Source of the DNA: Mycobacterium avium subsp. avium
Lineage (GTDB): Bacteria; Actinomycetota; Actinomycetes; Mycobacteriales; Mycobacteriaceae
Reading direction: 5' to 3'
Length of the DNA stretch: 64,000 nucleotides
NCBI RefSeq assembly: GCF_009741445.1
Contig: NZ_CP046507.1
Location: forward strand, 930,001 to 994,000
Shown here: positions 1-8,072 of the stretch, one piece after another
Numbering within the stretch: the first letter of the stretch is position 1
How the letters are laid out: each line of letters begins with the position of its first letter
Position numbers and translations under genes: made by a program
Notes under the pieces: generated by a model
Database searches by the model: none
What the model saw: only the letters and a program-made list of their open reading frames with translations
What the model was told of the DNA's origin: nothing

Positions 1-605
1 GGGGCTATCGCGCCGAGCTGCGCGGTCAGTGGGACCGGCTGCGCTGGCAGCTGCCGGCCTCGCTTGCCGGCGCCGGGCTGGGCGCCTATCTGCTGCTGCA
101 TCTGCCGGAGAAGGTGTTCGCCGAGATCGTGCCGGTGCTGCTGGTGGCGGCGCTGGTCCTGGTGGTGACCGGGCCGCGGATCCAGGCGTGGACGGCCCGG
201 CGCGCCGAGCTGGCGGGCCGCTCACCCGAACACGTGCCACCCGGGCGGATGGCGACGCTGGTGTTCGGCACCTTCGCCGTCGGCGTCTACGGCGGCTATT
301 TCACTGCCGCCCAGGGCATTTTGCTGGTCGGCCTGATGGGGGCACTGCTGCCCGAATCGGTGCAGCGGATGAACGCCGCCAAGAATCTGCTGGCCCTGGT
401 GGTGAATGTGGTTGCGGCGGTTGCCTATACGTCGGTGGCGTTCGGCCGGATCAGCTGGGCGGCGGCCGGACTGATCGCGGCGGGCTCGCTGGTCGGCGGG
501 CTGCTCGGCGCCCGGTACGGGCGCCGGCTGTCCGGCGGCGCGCTGCGGGCCATCATCGTGGTGGTGGGGCTGATCGGGCTCTACCGCCTGCTCGCGGTGG
601 CATGA
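1..605 (+). CDS. TauE/SafE family membrane permease, C-terminal part
   Basis: The reading frame is open from base 3 and ends with TGA at 605, so the start lies outside the window. About 200 residues are visible. The segment is strongly hydrophobic with several predicted membrane helices, a glycine-rich GVYGGYFTAAQG stretch and the NAAKNLLALVVN segment typical of TauE/SafE (sulfite exporter / DUF81) permeases, and it ends in a hydrophobic helix. Family members move small anions such as sulfite or organosulfur compounds across the cytoplasmic membrane. Substrate cannot be told from sequence. No partner gene is visible downstream because the next gene lies on the other strand, end to end. Confidence 0.8.
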   Translation, partial: GYRAELRGQWDRLRWQLPASLAGAGLGAYLLLHLPEKVFAEIVPVLLVAALVLVVTGPRIQAWTARRAELAGRSPEHVPPGRMATLVFGTFAVGVYGGYFTAAQGILLVGLMGALLPESVQRMNAAKNLLALVVNVVAAVAYTSVAFGRISWAAAGLIAAGSLVGGLLGARYGRRLSGGALRAIIVVVGLIGLYRLLAVA

Positions 606-647
606 CGAAACAGCCGCTGCGGCAACGGTTTTGGTGCTACCCGGTGC

Positions 648-1085
648 TCACCAGCGGTCGGCGCCGGACAGCGCGGAGTCGACCGTGGGGTAGATCGGCA
701 GGATGTCCGACAGCCCGCACGCGTCGATGATGCGGCCGACGATCGGCTCGCAGCTCACCAGCCGCAGGTCGATGCCGCGCTGTCGGCAGCGTTTCGCCTC
801 GTCGGTGAGCACGGCGAACGCGCAGCACCCCATGAACTCCAGGCCGGTGACGTCGACCACGAACGGCCCAGGGGTGGTGACGACGCCGGCGGCCTCGCTG
901 ACCAGGTGGCGCCAGGTGTCCTCGTTGCACGCGTCGATCTCGCCGCCCGCATAGATCAGCACCGCGGAGCCGCTGCGCGCGGTCGTCGCCCGCAGTGTGC
1001 TGTTGGGGTCGCCCAGTTCGTAGACGAGTTTGGTGCTCAGCGTCAGGTGCGTGGCGGACATCGGTTCCACAATGACTGAATTCAT
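648..1085 (-). CDS. STAS-domain protein (anti-sigma factor antagonist-like)
   Basis: This 145-residue protein has a STAS domain over roughly residues 45-140. Visible landmarks are VLIYAGGEIDACNEDTW, VDVTGLEFMGCCAFAVL and a C-terminal SALSGADRW. In SpoIIAA-like antagonists a Ser or Thr precedes the residue after the LEFM strand and is phosphorylated by an anti-sigma kinase. Here the corresponding segment reads FMGCCAF, so the usual phospho-Ser appears to be replaced by Gly/Cys, which weakens a classic switch role. The ATG at 1085 has an AGGGGG-like ribosome site a few bases upstream. A longer upstream frame exists but crosses the divergent promoter region. It resembles mycobacterial Rv2638. 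It is divergent from a TetR gene and may share its control. Confidence 0.75.
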   Translation of the reverse strand: MNSVIVEPMSATHLTLSTKLVYELGDPNSTLRATTARSGSAVLIYAGGEIDACNEDTWRHLVSEAAGVVTTPGPFVVDVTGLEFMGCCAFAVLTDEAKRCRQRGIDLRLVSCEPIVGRIIDACGLSDILPIYPTVDSALSGADRW

Positions 1086-1138
1086 GATGGACCCCCTAAT
1101 CGACAGGCGCGGGAGCGCCTCGAATGGATGCCCGTCCT

Positions 1139-1203
1139 TCTGTCTGAAGACAGACTGTTCGCAGGCGAATTTCTTTTGTATAACGAGACAGGGCGGTCTG
1201 TCT
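1139..1203. promoter_or_regulatory. two operator-like palindromes between the STAS and TetR genes
   Basis: The 152-bp divergent intergenic region holds a perfect inverted repeat, TCTGTCT-GA-AGACAGA (1139-1154), and a second one, AGACAG-GGCGGT-CTGTCT (1186-1203). Both are built from the same half-site, spaced about four helical turns apart. This is the arrangement expected for autoregulation by the adjacent TetR protein with co-control of the STAS gene. The second palindrome is 34 bp before the TetR start. Binding by this regulator is inferred from position only. Confidence 0.6.
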
Positions 1204-1237
1204 ACGGGTCCTGACCTAAGAGTACGGTAAGGCTCGT

Positions 1238-1855
1238 ATGACAACTCCGGATGCCGGATCGTCCGGCGCCTCGGCACGTGAACGCGTCCTGACCGCGGCA
1301 TATGAGCTGTTCAGCCGGCGTGGGATCCGCGCGGTGGGCACCGACGAAGTGATCGCCCGGGCCGGTGTCGCCCGGGCGACGCTGTACCGCCATTTCGCGA
1401 CGAAGAACGACCTGGTGCTGGCCGTGCTGCAGCGTCGCGAGGAGCTGTGGACGTACGGGCTGATCGAGGAGCAGTCCCGGCTGCGCGGCGCCACGCCGGA
1501 GGAGCAGCTGCTGGCGATCTTCGACGTGATGGACGAGTGGTTCCGGCAGGGCGACCGGTACGAGGGCTGCTCGTTCATCAACGTGCTGCTCGAGCTGGGC
1601 CCGGAGCATCCGGCCGGAAAGGCCTGCATCGCCCACATCGACCGCGTCCGCGACATCGTGCGCCGCCGCGCGGTGGCGGCGGGTTTGACCGACGTCGAGG
1701 ACTTCGCGTCGTCCTGGCACATCCTGATGAAGGGCGCCATCGTGCTGGCCGCCGTCGGCGACCTCGACGCCGCGCGGCGCGCCCGCCGGATGGCCCGCAC
1801 CCTGATCGAGGAACACCGGCCGCCGCTGGTGTCCGACACCGGCGAGGCGGTGTAG
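1238..1855 (+). CDS. TetR/AcrR family transcriptional regulator
   Basis: This 205-residue protein has the standard TetR layout. The N-terminal helix-turn-helix lies at about residues 13-60, including the motif RAGVARATLYRHFATKNDLV, and a helical ligand-binding domain follows. A cysteine-containing segment (YEGCSFINVLLELG) near residue 110 recalls the subgroup represented by AcrR-like regulators with TetR_C_33-type C-termini. The gene is divergent from the STAS gene over two palindromes that share a half-site, so local repression is likely. It converges with dedA end to end, with no space between stops. Ligand is unknown. Confidence 0.85.
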   Translation: MTTPDAGSSGASARERVLTAAYELFSRRGIRAVGTDEVIARAGVARATLYRHFATKNDLVLAVLQRREELWTYGLIEEQSRLRGATPEEQLLAIFDVMDEWFRQGDRYEGCSFINVLLELGPEHPAGKACIAHIDRVRDIVRRRAVAAGLTDVEDFASSWHILMKGAIVLAAVGDLDAARRARRMARTLIEEHRPPLVSDTGEAV

Positions 1856-2521
1856 TCAGACCGGGTCGGTCGCGGTGTTGCCGGTCTTGCGGTAGTGCTC
1901 GGCCTCCAGCTCGGCGATCGCCCGGGAGGTGCGCTCCCGCAACAGGATTGCCGCCGTCAGCCCGGCCACCACGGCGACCACCAGCCCGATCCAGGAGAAC
2001 CGCTCCAGCCAGCGCTCGGCGGCCACCCCGGCGAAATAGACCAGCGCGGTGGTGCCGCCCGCCCAGCAGATGGCGCCGGAGACGTTGGCCGTCAGGAACC
2101 GCGGGTAGTGCATCTTCAGCGCGCCGGCCAGCGGCCCGGCCAGGATCCGCAGCAGCGCGATGAAGCGGCCCAGGAAGACGGCCCGCGCGCCCCACCGGTT
2201 GAACAACTTCTCGGCCAGCGCGACGTGTCCGGGGCCGAAGTGTTTGGGAAACCGCCGGCCGAGCCGCTCGAACAGCGGCATGCCGAACCGCCGCCCCACC
2301 GCGTAGCCGATCGAATCGCCGATCACCGCCCCGATCACCGCGGCGACGCCGACACCGAGCGGATTGACGGCCAGGTCGTGATGCGACGACATCAGCGCCG
2401 CGGTGACCAGCACGATCTCGCCGGGCAGCGGAATGCCCAGGCTCTCGATCCCGACCACGCCGCCGACCACCAGATAAACCGCGAGCGGCGGGATCGAGTG
2501 CAGCAAGGGCTCCACGTTCAT
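1856..2521 (-). CDS. dedA: DedA family membrane protein
   Basis: This 221-residue integral membrane protein belongs to the DedA / SNARE-associated (VTT) family. Several hydrophobic segments flank the family signature: the ESLGIPLPGE loop near residue 26, the GDSIGYAVGRRFG block near residue 67, and the GRFIALLRILAGPLAG block near residue 117. DedA proteins act in the cytoplasmic membrane in lipid-carrier recycling (undecaprenyl phosphate or phospholipid scrambling) and affect proton-motive force and drug tolerance. It corresponds to the mycobacterial dedA (Rv2637). Its ATG overlaps the stop of the upstream SGNH hydrolase gene by 4 bp, so the two are likely translated together. Confidence 0.88.
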   Translation of the reverse strand: MNVEPLLHSIPPLAVYLVVGGVVGIESLGIPLPGEIVLVTAALMSSHHDLAVNPLGVGVAAVIGAVIGDSIGYAVGRRFGMPLFERLGRRFPKHFGPGHVALAEKLFNRWGARAVFLGRFIALLRILAGPLAGALKMHYPRFLTANVSGAICWAGGTTALVYFAGVAAERWLERFSWIGLVVAVVAGLTAAILLRERTSRAIAELEAEHYRKTGNTATDPV

Positions 2522-3324
2522 GCGTCAAGGATGCCTGATGCGCTGCCCACGCCCTGCAGCCGCGGACGTTTGGGTTCGCGCCCGTCGTACGACGAGAGGC
2601 CGCGCAGCCGCCGCCAGACCCACGGGACGAAGCTGTCCTGCGTCCAGCGCCACTGCTCGTAGGCGCCGGCCGCGACCGAACGCCGGGCCCGCTGCTGCCC
2701 GCCCAGGGCCCAATCATGGCTGCTGTCAGGCAGATTCAGCGCCTCGGCGGCCGCGGCCGCGAACAAGATGTGCCCCTTGGTCGAGGCGTGCACCCGGTCG
2801 ACGGCCCAGGTGTCCAACTCCCGCATCGACGGTGCGCTGTACAGGTCGACCAGCCGGAACCCGTGCCGGTTCGCGGCCGCCCGGATGGCCGCGTTGATCC
2901 GGGTCAGCCGCCCGGCCACCAGCCGGCCCAGCGGCAGGAACTGCGCGACGTTCGGAAAGGTCGTCGTCACCACCGTCGCGCCCGATCCGGCCAGCGCGGC
3001 GTAGATGTGGTCCAGGTCGGTCAGGGCCGGGCCGAACGAGCGCCCGGGCTGGATGACGTCGTTCATGCCGGCGCACACCGTGATCAGGTCCGGCCGCATC
3101 GCCAGGGCCGCCGGGACCTGCTCGGCCAGCACGTGGCCTATCCGTTTGCCGCGGATCGCGAGGTTGGCGTATTGCAGCCCGGGATACGCCGAATCGAGCA
3201 TCGCGGCGAGGCGGTCGGCGAATCCGAGCAGGCCCGTGCTGTCGTCGCCGTCCCACAGGCCCTCGGTCTGGCTGTCGCCGATGGCGACGTAACGGCGGTA
3301 TCCAGGGTGAATGGCCCCGCTCAC
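2518..3324 (-). CDS. SGNH/GDSL family hydrolase
   Basis: This 268-residue protein has the SGNH blocks in order: block I GDSQTEG (residues 16-22, nucleophile Ser18), block III CAGMNDV near residue 85, and block V DRVHAST near residue 178, which supplies the Asp-His of the triad. No signal peptide is evident, so it is probably a cytoplasmic esterase or lipase. The C-terminal 60 residues are basic and arginine-rich (QQRARRSVAAG, WVWRRLRG) and may form an extension outside the catalytic fold. It overlaps dedA by 4 bp and is the first gene of that pair. The substrate is unknown; carbohydrate O-acetyl or lipid esters are common in this family. Confidence 0.85.
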   Translation of the reverse strand: MSGAIHPGYRRYVAIGDSQTEGLWDGDDSTGLLGFADRLAAMLDSAYPGLQYANLAIRGKRIGHVLAEQVPAALAMRPDLITVCAGMNDVIQPGRSFGPALTDLDHIYAALAGSGATVVTTTFPNVAQFLPLGRLVAGRLTRINAAIRAAANRHGFRLVDLYSAPSMRELDTWAVDRVHASTKGHILFAAAAAEALNLPDSSHDWALGGQQRARRSVAAGAYEQWRWTQDSFVPWVWRRLRGLSSYDGREPKRPRLQGVGSASGILDA

Positions 3325-3374
3325 GAAGCCGAGAATAACGCGAAGCCGGGCCGCCGACTGGTTACCGTGGAGCC

Positions 3375-4190
3375 ATGCCAGCCAAGCGTGCGCGAGTCGC
3401 CGGGCCAGCCGCGGGCGCGCCGGCCGCCGATTCGCTTGCGCCGCAGTATCCGATCGAATCGGTCGACAACGCGCTCAAGCTGTTGCTGCTGCTGGGCGAG
3501 CAACCCGAGATCCGGTTGAGCGAGGCCACCCGCTATCTGGGTGTGGCGTCCTCGACGGCGCACCGGCTGCTGGCGATGCTGGCCTACCGCGGATTCGTCC
3601 GGCAGGATCCGGTGTCCAAGGCGTATCTGCCCGGCCCGTCGCTGACCGGGGTGGCGTTCGCCATCTTCGGCCGCCTCGACATCGCGCGATCGGCCGCGCC
3701 CATCATGCGCGCGCTCAGCGAGCAGCTGCGCGAGACGGTGCACGTCGGCATGCTCGACGGGGCCAGCGTGCGGTTCGTCGCCGCCGTCGAGGGCCCGGCC
3801 GCGGTGCGGGTGGCCTCCCGGCTGGGCCGCGCCTTGCCGGCGCATTGCACCTCGACGGGCAAGGTGATGCTGGCCCAGTTGTCCGCGGCCGAACTGCGGG
3901 CGCTGCTGCCGCGCGAGCGGCTCAAGCGCATCACCGCGCATTCCCTCGGCAGCCGCGCCGCGCTGGAGGCCGAGCTGGCCGCGATCCGCGAGCGCGGCTA
4001 CGCCACCAACCGGGAGGAGAGCGAGGAGGGTGTCGCGTCGGTTGCCGTGCCGATCCCCACCCGGGCGCCCGGGCTGCGGCTGGCCCTGAACGCCGCCGCC
4101 CCGCAGAACCGGCTGGACGCCGCCCGCTACCCCGCGGTGGCCGCCGCACTTGTGGCCGCCGCCAAGGAGATCGGCGATCAGCTCGGCTAG
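3375..4190 (+). CDS. IclR family transcriptional regulator
   Basis: This 271-residue regulator has an N-terminal winged helix over residues 25-85 (IESVDNALKLLLLLGEQPEIRLSEA, then VASSTAHRLLAML) and an IclR effector domain to the end (VHVGMLDGASVRFVAAVEG, ALPAHCTSTGKVMLAQL, and a REESEEGVASVAVPI segment). The first 22 residues are a basic Ala/Pro tail. IclR proteins commonly control aromatic acid catabolism, and this gene ends tail to tail, with a 4-bp overlap, with a five-gene dioxygenase cluster. It is therefore the likely regulator of that cluster and perhaps of the pca genes. The effector is not identifiable from sequence. Confidence 0.87.
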   Translation: MPAKRARVAGPAAGAPAADSLAPQYPIESVDNALKLLLLLGEQPEIRLSEATRYLGVASSTAHRLLAMLAYRGFVRQDPVSKAYLPGPSLTGVAFAIFGRLDIARSAAPIMRALSEQLRETVHVGMLDGASVRFVAAVEGPAAVRVASRLGRALPAHCTSTGKVMLAQLSAAELRALLPRERLKRITAHSLGSRAALEAELAAIRERGYATNREESEEGVASVAVPIPTRAPGLRLALNAAAPQNRLDAARYPAVAAALVAAAKEIGDQLG

Positions 4191-4909
4191 CCTCCGATCC
4201 GCGCCACCTCGTGTCGCCAGGCCGCCTCGGCGGTGAACGCCGGCCCCAGGTCCGGCAGGTCGTCCCAGTCGGCGTCGGCGATGTCGCGCAGCGTGCCGCC
4301 GGCCGCGCGCACCCGCAACGACATCCGGGCCAGCGCGTCGACGCTGATCGCCTGCAGCACCGCCTGGGGCACGGTGGCGGCGGCGCTGGTGATGCCGTGC
4401 CCGCGGCAGATCACCACCGGCCGGCCGCGCATCGCCGCCACCATGTCCCGGGCCAGCCGCGAATCGTGGATCAGCACGGCGCGTTCGTACACCGGCACGC
4501 CGCCGCGGGCCAGCCGGGCGCCGGGAATGTCGTGGGCGCCGTAGATCGGCCGCAGGGTGATGCCGGCCAGGTCGGCGGCGACCACGGCCGGTGGGTGCAG
4601 GTGCGCGACGGCGGTGTGCCGCGGGTCGGCCAGCATGGTCTCGACATGGATCGGCAGTTCGTTGGGCACCCGGTAGCCGTCGAGTTCGCCTGGGGCGCCG
4701 GCGGTTCCGTCGAACCGGACCAGCCGGATGTCACCGGGCCGGGTGAACGCCACCCCGTCGTCGGTGTCGCTGCGGCAGCGCACCAGCAGGCGCTCGTCGT
4801 CGATCCGCAGGCTCACATGCCCGAGGATGCCGTCGACCAGGCCGCGGGCCGCCGCCACCCGGCAGCCCTGCGCCACCAGGGCGCGCTGCTCGTCCAGCCG
4901 GCCGCTCAC
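4187..4909 (-). CDS. class II aldolase/adducin family protein, possible aromatic-acid decarboxylase
   Basis: This 240-residue protein has the class II aldolase/adducin fold. Features seen are an N-terminal helix with RGLVDGILGHVSLR, an HLHPPAVVAADLAG metal-site segment (HxH near residue 97), and a later CRGHGITSAA segment carrying a third His. Family members include fuculose-phosphate aldolase and the dihydroxyphthalate decarboxylases of phthalate pathways. The GTG start at 4909 overlaps the stop of the upstream SDR gene by 4 bp. Its place after a ring dioxygenase and a dihydrodiol dehydrogenase favours decarboxylation of a dihydroxylated aromatic acid to a catechol-type product. That role is inferred; a simple aldolase remains possible. 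Confidence 0.75.
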   Translation of the reverse strand: MSGRLDEQRALVAQGCRVAAARGLVDGILGHVSLRIDDERLLVRCRSDTDDGVAFTRPGDIRLVRFDGTAGAPGELDGYRVPNELPIHVETMLADPRHTAVAHLHPPAVVAADLAGITLRPIYGAHDIPGARLARGGVPVYERAVLIHDSRLARDMVAAMRGRPVVICRGHGITSAAATVPQAVLQAISVDALARMSLRVRAAGGTLRDIADADWDDLPDLGPAFTAEAAWRHEVARIGG

Positions 4910-5700
4910 CGCGGCGTCCCCAGCCCGAATCCGCCGTCGGGCCTTACGGTTTCGCCGGTGATGCCGCGGGACCGGTCGGAGGCCAGGAACACGAAACTCC
5001 AGGCATGGTCGGCGCCGGACAGCGCGACCCGCAGGGGAGTGCGGGCGGCCACCTCGGCCGCCCGGTCCGGGGCGTCGTCCAGGCGGGTGCCCTGCAGCCC
5101 CAGGCTGGCCAGGCCGCGCAGGTCGGTGCCCAGCGTGCCGCCCGGGGCCACGCCGTTGACCCGGATCCCCGGCGCCAGCTCGTGCGCCAACGCCGAAACC
5201 AGCCCGCGCACCGCGAATTTGGACGACACGTAGAGCACCCCGCCGCGGCCCGGATAGAACGACGACGCGGACTCGGTCAGCACGATCGAGGAGGCACCGG
5301 CGGCCCGCAGCGCGGGCAGCGCCGCCTTGACCGACTGCAGGTGGCTCAGCACGTTGGTGCGAAACATCTCGTCGAACGCGTCGGCGAGCGCGCCCGCGTC
5401 GATGTCGGCCACCCCGCGGTAGAAGTCGAACACCCCGACGCAGTTGACCAGGGTGTCCAGCCCGCCGAAGGTGTCCACCGCGAGCGCCACCGCCCGTTCG
5501 TTGGCCTCGCGGGTGGTGGCGTCGCCCTCGGCGACGGCCACCTCGGGCAGCTGCCGGCGCAGCCGGTCGCACTTGTCGCTATCGCGTTCCAGCGCAGCGA
5601 CTTTCGCGCCCTCGGCGGCGAAGGCGTCGACGACGGCGCGCCCGATTCCCGACCCCGCGCCGACGACGAGGGCGCGCTTGCCGTCAAGCCAGCCGGTCAT
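4906..5700 (-). CDS. SDR family cis-dihydrodiol dehydrogenase-like protein
   Basis: This 264-residue short-chain dehydrogenase has the NAD-binding GxxxGxG motif in VVGAGSGIGRAV (residues 13-24), an NCVG segment, a Ser in LTESASSF and the catalytic YVSSK, followed by ELAPGIRVNGVAPGG. The combination TESASSFYPG...LYVSSK resembles the BphB/HcaB group of cis-dihydrodiol dehydrogenases, which rearomatise the dioxygenase product with NAD+. It overlaps the small gene upstream by 17 bp and the aldolase-like gene downstream by 4 bp. The context, directly after dioxygenase alpha and beta genes, supports this role. The exact diol is unknown. Confidence 0.83.
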   Translation of the reverse strand: MTGWLDGKRALVVGAGSGIGRAVVDAFAAEGAKVAALERDSDKCDRLRRQLPEVAVAEGDATTREANERAVALAVDTFGGLDTLVNCVGVFDFYRGVADIDAGALADAFDEMFRTNVLSHLQSVKAALPALRAAGASSIVLTESASSFYPGRGGVLYVSSKFAVRGLVSALAHELAPGIRVNGVAPGGTLGTDLRGLASLGLQGTRLDDAPDRAAEVAARTPLRVALSGADHAWSFVFLASDRSRGITGETVRPDGGFGLGTPR

Positions 5701-5935
5701 CGCCGTCCTCCGGTTCGTCGGGCAGCAGCGGCGCCTGGCCGTTGCCCACCATGGCGGCCAGCGTGCGGGGGTTCTGCCAGGTCAGCGCCTCGACCTCCAG
5801 CGGGTCCAGGGTGATCGAGCGCCCGGTCTTGGGGGCGCTGATCAGCAGCCGCGACCCGTTGCGGGTCTCGACCCGCTGCAGCCGCACCTCGGTGAATTCG
5901 TTGCCGAGGATGATGGGTTCGCCGGCGGGATTCAC
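5684..5935 (-). CDS. small conserved-looking protein of the dioxygenase cluster
   Basis: This 83-residue soluble protein starts MNPAGEPIILGNEFTEV and has a central beta-rich segment (LLISAPKTGRSITLDPLEVEAL). It has no cysteines or histidines, so it is not a ferredoxin. Its frame overlaps the beta-subunit gene by 4 bp and the SDR gene by 17 bp, and this strict packing argues for a real, translationally coupled gene. I do not recognise the family with confidence. Possible roles are a dioxygenase assembly partner or a small accessory subunit. Function is unknown. Confidence 0.6.
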   Translation of the reverse strand: MNPAGEPIILGNEFTEVRLQRVETRNGSRLLISAPKTGRSITLDPLEVEALTWQNPRTLAAMVGNGQAPLLPDEPEDGDDRLA

Positions 5936-6456
5936 AAAAACACCGCCAGGTTCTGCATCCTCAGCACCGACTCGTCGACGAAGATGCTGCGGCGGGCCAA
6001 CTTCCAGCGATCCTCACACCAGCGCAGCACGTCCTCGCGGCCGCAGGACACCAGGGCGCTCTCGTTGACGTCGCCGCGGCTGCGGAACAGCAGCTCGGCG
6101 GACTCGACCAGCAGGTGCCGGTCGTCCTCGACGAAGGTGCGCACGTTGGTGACGAAATGCCGCAGCCGCGACGGCGGATCCTCGGTCCAGGCGTGCTCGG
6201 TGGCGAACCGCGCGACCCGCTGGCTCAGCGAGTACTTGTCCTCGTCGAAGTGCGCCATCCCCGGGCTGGTGTCGAACCCCGCGCCGCGCGCGGTGGTCAC
6301 CCGCACCGGCATGACGTAGCGGACGTCGTCGGTCAGCGTGTCCAGCCACGCCTGGTAGTGCTGGGCGTCGAGCAGGTAGGCCTCGTCCACCAGGAACTGG
6401 TGCGCCTGCAGGTGCCGGGCATCGTCAAAGGGCAGGCAGGTCAACGGTTTTCGCAT
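5932..6456 (-). CDS. aromatic-ring-hydroxylating dioxygenase beta subunit
   Basis: This 174-residue protein has the SnoaL/NTF2-like fold of dioxygenase beta subunits, with landmarks HQFLVDEAYLLDAQHYQAWL, TDDVRYVMPVR and RHFVTNVRTF, and the usual ending of an LARRSIFVDESVLR-type strand. The beta subunit is structural in the alpha3beta3 oxygenase. The ATG at 6456 is preceded by a GGAAGG ribosome site. A much longer open frame upstream is only a shadow of the alpha gene. The start lies 16 bp inside the end of the alpha gene, so the two subunits are coupled. Confidence 0.88.
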   Translation of the reverse strand: MRKPLTCLPFDDARHLQAHQFLVDEAYLLDAQHYQAWLDTLTDDVRYVMPVRVTTARGAGFDTSPGMAHFDEDKYSLSQRVARFATEHAWTEDPPSRLRHFVTNVRTFVEDDRHLLVESAELLFRSRGDVNESALVSCGREDVLRWCEDRWKLARRSIFVDESVLRMQNLAVFL

Positions 6457-7802
6457 GCGTCGCCTTCCTGCAGATAGTCGGCCCACATGGCCAGCAGCGC
6501 CCGCTGGTTGTGCTCGTTGTAGCCGACCTGCGCGCGTCCGGGGCCGTGGAAAGCGCTGGGCGCCAGCGCCTCGACGACCGGGCGGCCGTCGTCGTACAGG
6601 CCCATCCGGCTGTTCAGCAGCAGCCGCCGCGCCATCGACCCGCCCGCGGTGGTGGTCAGCGACACCCAGTTCTCCACATCGTCCTGCTCGAACATGCCGG
6701 TGGACCCGAAGCACATCAGATACGCCTTGTACGAATCCTGTTTGTAGTGCGCGGGAGCCGCGGAGTCCACCGCGAACCACGAACACACCTCGGTCTCGTT
6801 CTCGCTGATCGGCTGCCACAACCGGATCGAGATGAACGGCAGCGTCTCGTCGTCGCGCCCGTCGCGCACCTTGGGCCAGTTGTGCACGAAACTCAGATTG
6901 GGAAAGCAGGTCGCCGCCGAAACCATGAACCCGTCCTCGCCGACCACCCGCTGCTGCCGCGGCGTCCACACCTGTTTGATCCGCCCGATCATCTCGTCGG
7001 GGTAGCCGACGTAGTGCATCCGCTCCTCGAAGCCGCCCGGCGGAAGCTTGTAGGTGGTGCCGCCGCCGCGGTGCGCCCAATAGGTAGCGCCGTCCTTGCG
7101 CTTCTGGGCCTTCGGCTCGCGGAACAGCCCGATATCGACGATCGAGGCGTGGGTGTGCGGGGTGTGGTACATGTCGCCGGCGAAATTCTCCGCCCCGATC
7201 TTCCAGTTCGCCCGGATCCGCCAGCGCTGCGGCCCGCGCAGCTCCACGCCGCCCGCGCTTTGGCGGGTGTAGTAGTCCAGGTAGAACCGGAAGTCGCCGA
7301 GAAAATCCTGCAGCGGTGGTGCGGCCGGATCCAGGCTGATGAACAGCAGCCCGTTGTAGCCGGCGAAATTCGGTGCGGGCAAAAGGGTTTGGTCCTTGAC
7401 GAACCCGTCGTCGCCGCCGTAGGCCTCCCGGTGGAACGGCAATCCGGTGAGCCGGCCGTCGTTGCGGTAGGTCCAGCCGTGATACGGGCAGCGGAAATTG
7501 GAGGCGTTGCCCAGCTCCGCGCGGCACACCTGCATCCCGCGGTGCAGGCACATGTTGAACAGGGCCCGCACCCGGCCGTCGGATCCGCGGGTGATGATGA
7601 ACGAATCGTCGAGCACCCGGCGCACCATGTAGTCGCCGTCGTGCGGAATCTCGGACTCGTGCCCCACGAACGTCCACGCCCGGGCGAACAGCCGCCGCTT
7701 CTCCAGCGCGAACAGTTCGGGGTCGTTGTAGATGTGCGCGGGGATCATCCCGCGGCGCACGTTCTCGAGCACCCCGAGCAACCCGCCGTCCGGCCCAGCC
7801 AT
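6441..7802 (-). CDS. aromatic-ring-hydroxylating dioxygenase alpha subunit (Rieske)
   Basis: This 453-residue oxygenase component has a Rieske [2Fe-2S] site with Cys85-x-His87 and Cys105-x2-His108. It also has the mononuclear iron motif Asp210-x2-His213-x4-His218 in NFAGDMYHTPHTH. Its length and order match catalytic alpha subunits that add both atoms of O2 to an aromatic ring. The ATG at 7802 was chosen because the sequence before it in the longer frame is poor and lies in the divergent intergenic region. The cluster encodes no dedicated reductase or ferredoxin, so electron donors must come from elsewhere. With the SDR and class II aldolase genes it suggests degradation of an aromatic carboxylate such as a phthalate. 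Confidence 0.9.
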   Translation of the reverse strand: MAGPDGGLLGVLENVRRGMIPAHIYNDPELFALEKRRLFARAWTFVGHESEIPHDGDYMVRRVLDDSFIITRGSDGRVRALFNMCLHRGMQVCRAELGNASNFRCPYHGWTYRNDGRLTGLPFHREAYGGDDGFVKDQTLLPAPNFAGYNGLLFISLDPAAPPLQDFLGDFRFYLDYYTRQSAGGVELRGPQRWRIRANWKIGAENFAGDMYHTPHTHASIVDIGLFREPKAQKRKDGATYWAHRGGGTTYKLPPGGFEERMHYVGYPDEMIGRIKQVWTPRQQRVVGEDGFMVSAATCFPNLSFVHNWPKVRDGRDDETLPFISIRLWQPISENETEVCSWFAVDSAAPAHYKQDSYKAYLMCFGSTGMFEQDDVENWVSLTTTAGGSMARRLLLNSRMGLYDDGRPVVEALAPSAFHGPGRAQVGYNEHNQRALLAMWADYLQEGDACENR

Positions 7803-8072
7803 CGCTGCCTCTGTTCTACAGAAATACTTTCCGCTCAGTAGAATCCCGCAGTCGGTAGCGCTGGTCAATCTCCGGGCCCGCGCGCCACCAGCTTTCCGCC
7901 AGAATGCTTGGTGCTAATTCACAGGTTGCACGCAATCGAAAGCCGCAACGCCGCAGTTACGGTTGTTCACGTCAGCCATCCCGCGCATGTGAGCGCGGCG
8001 CGTTAAGGGGTATCCGTTCGGTTCGGCGTGATGATCGCCGTCTGCCTGCCGGCGTGAGAAAGGACTGGTGTC
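7803..8072. promoter_or_regulatory. divergent promoter region between the dioxygenase cluster and the Rieske/hemerythrin genes
   Basis: This 270-bp stretch separates the minus-strand dioxygenase alpha start from the plus-strand Rieske gene start. It contains a lower-GC patch around 7810-7860 and another around 7905-7960, which suits promoters in both directions. I see no clear long palindrome and no coding frame of its own with mycobacterial character. It is the most likely place for binding by the IclR regulator. Confidence 0.45.
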
